Assembly: GCA_037903475.1 (NCBI GenBank)
Contig: JBAJFG010000298.1
Coordinates: 434,001 to 498,000, forward strand
Direction: 5' to 3'
From: Ancylostoma caninum
Lineage: Eukaryota > Nematoda > Chromadorea > Rhabditida > Ancylostomatidae
Length of the DNA stretch: 64,000 nucleotides
Position numbers and translations under genes: made by a program
The notes under the pieces: model-generated
The model's database searches: none
Told to the model about the DNA's origin: nothing
Seen by the model: only the letters and a program-made list of their open reading frames with translations
Part shown: positions 33,101 to 43,800 of the stretch, piece by piece
How positions within the stretch are numbered: the first letter of the stretch is position 1
Layout: every line of letters begins with the position of its first letter

Positions 33101-36100
33101 CAGGTGTAATTTCAGTGTCAAATTTTTATATGTAGGAGAGAAGAAATGTTGTGCAGTTGTGTATGTATGAGTGGACCATATCATGAAGGTGTGCTGAGGA
33201 CTATCTTCATTCATGTAATCAATGGCTGTTTCCTTATTCGAAAGCAGTATCCTAGAGCATCCCGCAGCACGATAGCGATGACTCATCGCTATCGTACGGT
33301 CTCATGAAACTGTTGAACGGTGTGTTTGCAGAAATATATTGCAAGATTTGCTCAGTTTCCATGGCATGTGGAGACATGTTGTGTATTACATCAATGGATA
33401 GGGCATTGACACTTACTTACCAATACCACAACTCTTACTAAAAGGAAGCAGAAAGGCCCCCCCCCCCCGGTCGACACCGTTCACTTTTTGCCCGGTAACC
33501 CCCTTCACTTTGGCAGAGGCGTTCTCACCCCTATCGCACCTATGGTGACGTGGCTCTGACGGGCGGTTCAGCGTGAGGCAAGAATTCTTGAGAAAGACTG
33601 TAGCTATTCTTACCCATGGGGCCGTGAGGACCCACCTACTGGGGTCCCTCAATGTGCTTAACACGAATATGACAATCACTTTGCACTAATACATCGACTC
33701 AGTCGTTTTATCTGTTCTTTTCCCGCTTATAAAAAAGTAGGGTAAGAATGTACAACTGTATCAACCGAACACACTAAACACTTCGGTACCAATATGGCAA
33801 CTGCTTTCCATCGAAATAACTTTGCTGATGTTTAGCGTACGGGTCGCAAGAAAAGGGTCACTTGAGCACGCTATTATGCTGATCACCGGAACTATAGGGG
33901 GTTGCCTGGCCGCAGTCGGGTGAGTCGCCTAGCAGTGAATGGGGTTGAGTGCCTTCGCATTGCTCTGCACCTTCGTCGGCGCTCTTCGCAGCCGTGAGTT
34001 CTTCGCGATCCCCTGTGTTTCTGAGCATAAGAGAATCGCGTATTGCAATGCTGCTCAATTTTCGCGACTAATACCAGCGAGGGATCAAAACCGGGGCCGT
34101 ATGCATGATTGAGATCACCTATGGTGGATGTGTTGATGTATTCAAACTTACCCCTTAGCTGACACACATGAACATGTTTACCATGCGTTACGTCTGTACA
34201 CAACTACCCGTTGGGTATGAGATTACTCGTGATGAACGCGTCAACTTACCCGGATTTAACCTTGACCTGGACCCGAATCCATCACTGGAAGGAAGAATAA
34301 TCTCATACCAGTGGCGGACGCAGGGCTGAGGTTGCCCCCCTCCCCGAGAATGGGTTGGCAAATTTTTGAGATTACGTTACAATAGATATAAAAATCTTGC
34401 ATTAGTTTAATTTCACTTGTTTATTTTCAATATTAATTTTAATATACTCTTATTAGTTATTTGTTATTATAGTTAATATTTTTACTAATCTTATTTTCCG
34501 TCTGGGTCTCCAAAACAGCGGAGACCCCACTTTTTCCCACGCCCCTCCCCCCCCCCTCCTCCCGCCCACTTCCTGCGTCCGGCACTGTCTCATACCCCTG
34601 GTTACAATTACCCATGGGTAGCGGCTGAGTATAGGCAATGTCACGAATGGGTAAACATGTCAATGGGTGGCAGGGATGTGTAAACTAGGGATCGTTAAGA
34701 CGTTTAAGGATAAAGTGGTCGGCGTTAATCAATCCCGTCACGAGGGATGCGCCACGCATTCGACTTCATCTGAACATCGTAGAGGCGTTGAATTCGTATA
34801 TATGTGCCCTATATAGTGACTTGCGGGGGGCATCCGATGTACCAAGTCAGTGCTTCATCCTCCCAAATTCCTCTGGTACCAATTTACCGACCCTGGAGGG
34901 ATGAATGGTTTGATTGGCCAGCGGCACCATCGAACCATCGACCGTGTGCATGCGCAGCAGCCTCTTACCACTGCGCCACACGCGCCCTGCTAAGATGTTT
35001 ACCATGCGTAATCCCAAAGATGCTCATGGGTATGAGGTTATCCACCCTTCCTTTCCAAACTGAATCTGTGCCATGCCGGACTGGTTATGTTCACACATCC
35101 ACAGCAGAAAGAGCTATTGTTGAAGATTCGGCATGAGTAATGTTTTTGCGACCTCAGAAATCCGTGGGCTCCTGTATAAATTATCCTTGAACTTCGCATA
35201 GGTTCAAGTTTAATTTCCAGATTAGCATTCCGTCAACTTGTTCGTCTCTATGATGTCGACTGTTGTTACACACCGATGATCTATGCGAAAAATTTCTTGG
35301 AATCTGAGCCTTGCAGGTTCAGCGAATTCTCTACCTCGTCAGGTTCCATTTTAGCTTGAAAAATTGGCTTATCCTTAGATGAGACAAACACTATTCAATC
35401 AATTGTTCCAGAGGACCGGCCTTTGATAGTTCAGTTCGCCTCGGACGATCCTTTCATTTTTGGCTCTGCAGCGGAGTTAGTATACAAGTAAGGCTTACAT
35501 TCCGCGTTACTCTGCTTTTTCCTTGCTGATGCTCCCCCATAGCTGCTTACAGGTACGCAACTGGTGTCGATCTAAACTGTGGTTGCCCTAAAAGTGATGT
35601 TCGAGCGAAAGGATTTGGAAGCTTCCTCCTAAATCGACCCGATCTCTTAGCAGATATCGTTAAGCAGTGTAGGGCTCGCATATCCGATCCAGATTTTACG
35701 GTTGGTACGACTTTTATTTGGCATAGCTCTGAGCTACCTGTTTGATGTTCAGTCTGTTTTGGCACTACTGCTGCTTTAAAATATGTCAGTAGACAAGATA
35801 AGACGTTTGCAGATCTCGCTGAAGATTCGCGTACAGTACCCGTTGGAGAGGACTATTGATTTGTGCAGAAAAGTACTGATGAGTGTTTTTTTTCTGTATT
35901 ATTTCACGCATTGAATATCCTTAGGCCGAGAGAGCGGGTGTGTCTCATCTTACCGTACATGGGCGAACGCCTCAAATGCGTAGTGAGCCTGTCGATTACG
36001 ATGCTATCCGGTTAGTTAAGGTATGATACACATGTGATTGACAATAATCACCACCTACACATATAATATATTATTAATTGAAGTGCAACATTTCAGGAAT

Positions 36101-36650
36101 CCGTAGGTGTGCCTGTGATAGCAAATGGGGACGTTACTCAGAAATCGCAGGCTTTGGAGATTGCTGAGAAGACGGGAGTTGACGGTGACCTTTTTAAAAT
36201 TATACATTCTACTGAGGAAAAATTACAAAGCTATCCAGTGTTCGCAGAATTGACAGTCGAGTTCATAGTTCTAAATTTCAGGTGTAATGGCGGCCAACGG
36301 ACTTCTATATAACCCAGCGCTATTTGCTGGCTATGAGTACACTCCAGCTAGCTGCATTCGAGACTTTGTGAGTGCTTGTTTTCGTGCGTTTTCTCGGATT
36401 ATTCGGGAGTCGTTGATGGTAATGGAGTTTCTAGCTACGTCTCTCAGCTGATCACGGGTTGTCATTGCACTTGTTCCAACAGCATCTGATCTACATGCTC
36501 AGAGATCTCACCACTCCATGCCAACGACGTGTGCTCCACGAGCTGTCAAGTCGTCCAGCAATAGAGCAATTCCTTGAAGATGTTCTATTAATAAATGATA
36601 TAGATTATTCGAATGCCTCAGATCTTTTGAAGTACGAGCCGCTAAGATGA
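30106..36650 (+). CDS. DUS4L: tRNA-dihydrouridine synthase, DUS4 type
   Basis: This FMN enzyme reduces uridines in the D-loop of cytoplasmic tRNAs to dihydrouridine with NAD(P)H. Nine exons join in phase: 30106-30182, 35221-35342, 35379-35487, 35553-35700, 35813-35872, 35925-36020, 36097-36184, 36282-36367, 36435-36650, giving 333 residues (human DUS4L 317). Motifs in order: YLAPMVRYSK, LAFRQLVRLYDVDCCYTPMI, RPLIVQFASDDP, DLNCGCPKSDVRAKGFGSFL (with the catalytic Cys of GCP), ISLKIRVQ, HLTVHGRTPQ (FMN phosphate side), VPVIANGDV, GVMAANGLLYNPALFAGYE and LFQQHLIYML. The start is the only Met of the first exon, next to a spliced-leader-like acceptor. Intron 1 is 5,038 bp and packed with transposons, while intron 2 is only 36 nt. 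Confidence 0.95.
30850..31600. repeat. Inverted repeat in DUS4 intron 1, ~120-bp arms
   Basis: The arm at 30850-30970 (containing GGTGGCACTATAGACA, CTGCTACCAGCCGATTA and GGTTTGCCTGG) matches the reverse complement of 31480-31600 (CCAGGCAAACC, TAATCGGGTGGTAGCAG, TGTAGTGCCACCC) with scattered mismatches. About 510 bp separate the arms. It is probably a decayed foldback element. The open frames here are not genes. Confidence 0.65.
31601..34308. other. Rest of DUS4 intron 1 up to the first hAT MITE
   Basis: No exon or clear element ends are visible. There is a small palindromic patch at 32925-32960 (GTGAGAATG...CATTCTCAC) and C/G homopolymers near 33457-33470. Confidence 0.4.
34309..34587. mobile_element. 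hAT MITE, 279 bp, 8-bp target duplication TCTCATAC
   Basis: Ends CAGTGGCGGACGCAG and CTGCGTCCGGCACTG are inverted repeats. Flanking TCTCATAC occurs at 34301-34308 and 34588-34595, a perfect 8-bp duplication. The interior is AT-rich with a GGAGACCCCAC block near the right end that recurs in copies at 38569-38836 and 50808-51357. No transposase. Confidence 0.9.
34708..34990 (-). mobile_element. tRNA-derived SINE, copy 1
   Basis: Read on the minus strand, the head at about 34985 is GTGTGGCGCAGTGGTAAGAG (tRNA 5' end with box A) and, about 45 bp on, GATGGTTCGATGG (box B). The body continues to a tail of the TTTATCC type at 34708. The second copy at 50976-51250 matches along the whole length. This identifies a pol III-transcribed, tRNA-derived SINE; the long open frame over it is not a gene. 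Confidence 0.85.
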
Positions 36651-37856
36651 TTAATGGAGTCTTAGTCGGCTCGGAACACGGTGACTGCCGTGGTATTGCT
36701 TAGTGAAAGAGGCAGAGTAGCTCAGGAGAAATCGTACACGCTCCAACATGTGAGTCGTGGGGATGTTTAGCTGCGTAGGATGTTAAAACGGCTCCAGAAG
36801 TAGTGTGCAAATACGTGAAACGTATACATTCGAGCAGTGCAATCTCAGGTGAATGGGTACACACCCAGAACAAGTAGTTTCGTCGCAATAGTAGTCATTA
36901 AAATTGGCGAGGTAGCATCGTCTAACCTTTTCGAAGAATATGCCAAAGTTCGAGCGTTACTTCCACTGTCCGATTATTCGTATATAAGTTTGTCTTTCCG
37001 GATAATTGCGATTTCCAGACCTTCTATGATGCTCTATTCGCATGCATACTTCACACTAATTTGAAACGAAAACGATGTAGACAGGTATAGAGAACCTTTC
37101 AGTGAACATACAAACAACCTCTTATTTGGAGCCAATGCTTTCGTACTAACTCCTTGGACCCGTCACCAGCAGCTTCCTCCAAATTCGGCTAAGTAATGAC
37201 GCTTGGTTGTCTGTGGTTTTTGTGTGAGGAAGAGCTGGGAGATTTGAAACGAGCAATGGTATTTGGTTCTCTTTGGAATATGAATTGAAAAACGAATAAA
37301 CCAAAAAAGTTTCTTTGAAAGTATGACTTCTTTTATGAACACATGTTTATTACTACAATAAATAGCGTCATCAATAAATAATAGACGTGATATGAAAATC
37401 CAAATAACTAGGACGAAATAGCAAAATATGTGATTAAAAACACAGCCGCTTACATCATTTGGTGAAATGAGGGGAATTTTATTTATAGAAACTAACCTTT
37501 AATGCGTAATTTCCACACTAGGCTCTTTGTCGCGAATTAAGGAACTAAGGCATTTTGTGAAAAATTAACTTCTAGTGACCTGTTAAACTGTTGATTTGTG
37601 TATGTACACGATTGGTTAGCACTCTCAACCAGCGCTTGTATCATAAGTAATGGTGGAAACGGCCAGGATATAGCAGAAATTTCAAATAGCAGTAACAGAA
37701 CATAAGATAACATAAAATGATGATAAGTAGCAAAGATGCTAAGGTACACAAAATGAAAAATCTAAAATTGGTGCAGAAAAGTACAAGGAATCAAAGAAAA
37801 ACTCGTAAATCTGTAAAGGAAAGACATTTGTAAGCAAATAAGCAGAAAACCTAAAA

Positions 37857-40800
37857 TCATAGTGGTGGTTCTTTGACTATCCGTCGCTTCTCAGCTGCAT
37901 TTGCTTTATTTGCTTCCGCCGCGTCACTTTCTGTTGTTGCAGATGTCTCGTTTGGTTCTGTGAAGACCAAGTAAAATCGAGTAAAATAAAGGAAAATGTC
38001 TCCATAGCGACATACCAGGCTCGACCGTGAGAGCAAATTCCTGTGAAGAACGACTTTCTCTCCCATGTTTCAAGCCAGAAATCTTCATCCGATAACTGGA
38101 ACATGAGTTATCCACCACTCTTAATCTTGTTGCTTATTTTCTATATTTTCGACATTTGAATTTGGAAGAAATTTCGCTCATAGATTTTGGCGGGCCATCC
38201 TTTCTTCCTCGACCCTCCCCCCTATCTCTGCTATTACCATCGTTCTGATCGAAGAATCGGTGTTATCAAAATTTTCGGCGAAGAGTGACAATCAGTTCAG
38301 GTTGATGCATGGATTAGATTATAAAAGATACTCATTTGTGATACTTTCGGTTAACAATAACCAAGGATTATCTAATCACTCACGGACCAGAAAATGCACC
38401 ATTCTTTGCGCGATATTTTGGCGACATGCGCCTGCCTTTGCCCCGAAATCCATAGAAGAAACCTGTACAATCAGCCCGGACGGGCTCTCTGCTGGTCACA
38501 AAAATCATACATAGTGATTTCGTGTCGTGACCCCTTTTTTCCAGGATTTTGATAGCTATATACAGTAGCAGAGGCGTTCGCTTCCCAAGAGAATGGGTCG
38601 CCAAGTTTTTGAAATTACAATACAAATAAATATCTTGCATTAGTTTATTTTTTGATCGTTTGTTTTTATTATTGTTTTCAAAACAATTTTATTTTTGTTT
38701 GCTTTTATTCTTGATTATTTGCTATTTTAAAAAGTAATTTTATTAATTTTATTTTCCATCTAAGCCCCCAAAGCGGCGGAGACCCCACCTTTTTTCACGC
38801 CTCCTTCCCGCCCACTTTCTGCGTCCGGCAGTGCTATACAGTACCTACAACATCTCACAAAATCTTTGGAAACTCCACACAGTGGCGTTATTCGATACGA
38901 TAATCACTAATGTCAGAATTATTTCTCACCCATTGGTATTTTCTTGGCAAAATTGATATTTTCTTGAAATTTCTAGCGATGGTTTCACCGTACCGTGCAG
39001 TAGTAAGGTTAGGGTACCAAATGGATACACTATTCGTGGTCAATGTATAATTTGAACCTCCTGTGCAGAGTTCCATAAGATTCTGTACACCATTTCTACA
39101 GCGACAGTGCAGAAACGAGATTACAGCGTAAAATGCGTGATTTTCACGAATAATGGAGAAGACAACCCCCGGGCAGAAGTGGCCACATACTGCCGGCTTT
39201 GCTCACTTGTCGTTCTTATCCAAGGGGAAATGCTGGATCACAAGAGTCTCCTGTGTATCTGTCACGTTTATTGCCTCATACTTCCAGTACTGCTCACTGT
39301 ACTCTGGGCGAACGTATATGACGTAATTCTGAAAATGGTGAATAAGTGTCTTGCTGATCTTCACAGTGCTATTTCACCTGGTAGGTGTGTTTCAGTGGAA
39401 TATGCACAACAAGTGACGTATTCCTGAGGTAAGCCGTCACATTCTCTGGAGCTGGAAGATCCTCGCCAATGTTGATGTAGGTGTCAAACCACGATATCTT
39501 AAAATTTGGACATTCAAGCAGTAGGAGTGCACGTATTTGCTCCAGAATACCTCCGAAGCCGGGCCCTCATGTCTCTCATTCGTAGCCGAAATCTTCATCT
39601 TGTAGTGAGAATCTTCCTCCAGTCCCACCGATTCGTCTATGGTGAAGTTTGTCCTGTTAGCGTTCACCTGCACGTATTGCCACGGCTGATTCTCCGCTTC
39701 GTGATTCTTCTTGAAGTAGATTGTGTAACCCTAGAAAGCTGACTGTGGTTGTCGCTGACCAGCTGTTTCCAAATTCTCTTGCCTGCCTTGATCTCCCCGT
39801 TTGGTTGCGTCGGAGGCAGCCACGACATGGTCACCTTCATATCCTTGGACAATAGGGACGTCAGTGATGGGGCGTTCCGCGGTCCTGAAAGACAAAAAAA
39901 ACTTTCTGATACAGAAAAGAAGTGTTGTATAGGTAGTCACTAACCACCGTGAGGTGTTAAGAAAGTGATTGGATCCGACTTCTCCCCCTCACCCCACTCG
40001 TTTTCGGCGGAAATTTGTAGAGTCACATTGACGTTGTATGGGACCTGTGGTATACGAACTGGCGGTCCTGCGACGCGGTCGACGAAATTAGAAAGGTATA
40101 GAATGTAGGTCTAAATCAGGACGAGCTATCTTAATGTGTGAATATATTTGTATGGGAAACTTCATTGCTACGGACCCGCTCACCGCATCAGCCACATGCC
40201 AGGATCGGTTAGAATTAAAGAATGGTGATATGGATGGGATGTGCGGACGCGCGGGCGCTCAGAGTGCCAAGACACTGCTGATGTGACGCGGCATGCGGGT
40301 CCAGACCACTGAAGTCTCCTCTTTGCCACATAAGACTAACCACATTGCCGTTCGGATACTGAATTCTACTCCAGTCAATGAACAAGCTATCATTTTCGTC
40401 AAAACTCCAAGTGATATTTGTTGGTACATCTCCTGGTTCTGAAACGAGATATCTGGCAAATTCGACAATGTCATTCACTCCTAATCCACCGGTAATTCGT
40501 GTTTGTCAGTCGTTAAATGGCAGAATCCCTGCCCACCTAATTTGTCGAACAATTCTCTATAGACACATCTTAGCTAACGCGGATCACAAAATGACATACA
40601 CGAGTTGCTGTGGCTCTGGATTTCGAACGGTAAAAGAGTTGGCAAGACAATGCTCCTATATGAAAGCTGCTAAGGGTCCAGATTTTTTTAGCGTCGGACC
40701 ACGAGAGTATTGCGGAAACCTGCAGTCGCGGCCAAAAAGATGTGATCAGCGTCATTTTCGTAAGATAATTTTTTTTGCTATAGCTCACCTCTGCATTGAG

Positions 40801-43800
40801 CTATCCAGATGAAATTTGAATATATATTGAAGCTCTTTGGGTTCTTCCTAACGGCGGCTTATCTGAGCAGAAACTCAGTTCTTGTAGTTTTACTAAGCTG
40901 GAGTTAAGGGTGGAGGAGTCAAGCAAGCAAAATTTATGCAAAAAAAAATCCGGAGTCGTTCACCCGCCTAATAGGTTGCAAAGGTTCCTGTCTATTTCAT
41001 GAATACCACTTTTTACCCACAGTACTTGCAGTCTTAAGTCGGGGAGGCTAAAACTTTCCGAGAAGCGCACATGAATACGAGCACTGCGCCTGGAAGCATC
41101 ATTGTAAAGAGGGCTAATCTCATACCCATTTTTTTCCAAATACTGCGAAAATGGAGTAATTGTGTATATTGTGCATAATGCCTGCTTCTTTTAGCACTCA
41201 TTGTAACTTCTGCACACTTTCGAAAATTCTTTTCCTCTCTGACGTCAATACAACTATTTTTTCCGGTAAAACACTATAGCAGCTGGGTATGAACCAGGGA
41301 TGAGCGGAAGTCAGATTTAAAATTTCGGAACTCGGAAGTCGGAATTCCGCTCATCCCTGGTATGAACACAGGCATCAGTAAGCGTGTTGATAGGTGCCTG
41401 GTAAAGCGAAAACTCGGATATGTGAACACTTTTACCATGGGTAAACTCAGTGATGCATCTGGGTCCTCGGCCTGCGCTAGGATTCATGAACCCACAACCA
41501 AACGAGACAAGGTTAGCAAACCAACTTTCGCGTCCTACGTCTCTTAGCATTATGTAGTCTATACGGTAACCAATCACGCCAACCATCGTTCGTTTGATTG
41601 GTTATCGCTTGATGAATCCCAGCCCTGGATGCATTATTAATATTATCTAGTGCAAACGTGTTGACGCCCGCGTGAACGATGGATAAATTTAGAGGATGTT
41701 AGCGCGTTCGCCATGGGTAATTTCAATGATACATCTGGGTCCTGGATTCTTAGAAATTACCCTCTAGAAGATGTAGGTTGATGATTCGAATGAAAAAAAA
41801 AACTCCAGAAGAAACAGGTGAAGCGTGAACGTCAACACAAAAAATCCCACCATATACGACCCAATTACGTTGGTACAAAAACCACTTACTCCGTATAATG
41901 AGCACTTTCCTGACGTCCACACTCTCATGCTTATTCTCCGCACGACAAATCACAGTTTGGTTGGTGAGGGCGCTTCTTTCGAAGAGTCCGCTGATATGGA
42001 AGGTGCTTTCGGTGATCAGTACGTCCGTGATTTCGTTCTCCTGTTGATCATCCCATGCATAGAATATTCGCGGAATGGGTTGTCCCTAAATGCTCGGTTT
42101 ATTTCATTTTCATAGGAAACAACTGGCTCTGCTTTACTTGTGCACTGCATCTCAGAACAACGGTCTGGTTCGGCTCTGCTTCGAAGTTGTCCACGTTGGT
42201 GGAGACCAGATTCACAACGATCGCTTGGTCTAGAAAAGTTTTTCTGCTCTACTCATTATACTATCCAACAGCCATATTCCGAGCTTCACTGGGTCAATCA
42301 TGCATGGCCTGCAATCGATGATATGATTAATTCTACATATAAAGCAGTAATTTTTCTGCCTAGGACGACTAAAAGTAGCGGTCCATGTGTGACTCCACAT
42401 TGTAACCGTAAAATTAAACACATTGCTCCTGAAACACCAGAGCATCTCCTGCACCTGGCCCAGAAGGCCACGTATGGCTCTGAGTCGGAATATGGCTACA
42501 GAATGAGATAGAGGTAACAAACAGTGTTTGTCACTGAAGCACTCCACGGAATCCGAAATGATGCCCGGACCATCGGCTGTCGCTGCTTGCACTCGTACGA
42601 GGTAGCGGGTTTCGGGAGACATTACGGGGACTTGGATCTCTGTCACATCCGTCTCAAGTTTTTCCCAGTCAGATAGGTCTGCTGCATCGCGTACAGCGTA
42701 GTAGACGATGTACTTCTGCAAAATATCATCGATTCATGTCTAAAATTTGCAAAATATTTGAAATGTATGGTTAGAAATGCTATAGATGTGAGAAATGAAT
42801 GAGATCTTACGCTTTCGTGAATCGCATTAATACATATGTACTCCTACCTACCAGTGGCGGACGCAGAAAGTGTGCTGGAGGGGGGGGGGAAGGTGGAGAA
42901 AAGGGGGGGGGTCTTCGCAGGACGGAAAATAAGAGTGACAGAAATATTAATCTAAAGATTAATTAATTCACAATAATTATTCAAAAAAAATGAAAACAAT
43001 TTAAAGCAAGATTTTTATTTTATTTCCAAAGTAGTTTTCGAATTTTTCTTAGACCCCCCTCCTCTTGCGTTCGTTGTTAACTACCTATAAACAACATCGA
43101 GAAGCTGCAAAATTTCAACAAGACAGTAGACCATGAGACGATGGTCGCGTAGTTTTCTATTTATTCCTAATATGTGACTAAATACGTACCATAATCACTC
43201 CGTTTGCTATCAGGGGCTCCTGCCAGGTGACATTGATCTGATTCCTCCAGCCAACAGCGCGCACATCCCTTGGGGCACTGCCCGGTCCCAAAACCCGGAC
43301 CTCAACCTGCGCGGTTGCGTTGCTGTCTTCGTTACCGGCTACGCACAGCGCTAGTCCTGATTCGCGTACGCTGCTCCGGGCCAAAGTGGACCTGAAGTGC
43401 TAACCTCAAGTTATCCTTTCAATTGGTACAGGCTTTGCTCAACTGACACTGTAACTCTTTCTGACTGCTCCTGTTGCACGGTCCAGCCCTCTTTCTCGGA
43501 TTCAATTAGGTCATCATTCCAGTACCAGGTTACTTCCGGAACAGGGCTGCCCTCAGCGCGACATACGAGCTGCAGCGTCTCGAACAGATTCGGCTCCTTC
43601 TCTATCACGGGGCCGCCCTCGATCTCCGCTCTAGTTCTGAGCCCTAAACTGTAGAACTGTTCAAGAGAGGTGCAAACATAGAGCTAATCCATTCTTTGCT
43701 AAGCGAGACTCCGTCAAATAGTGCTTACTCCCATCTCCCGTACGAAACCACCGTGGCTTGGAAGCCTGAACAAATCTAGTGGGGTTGTCCAGCGACGCAG

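Noticed and set aside
34804..35136. 110-codon plus-strand frame just before the DUS4 exons
   Set aside because: It lies over the tRNA-derived SINE (34708-34990). The DUS4 N-terminus is found at 30106-30182 and joins exon 35221 in phase.
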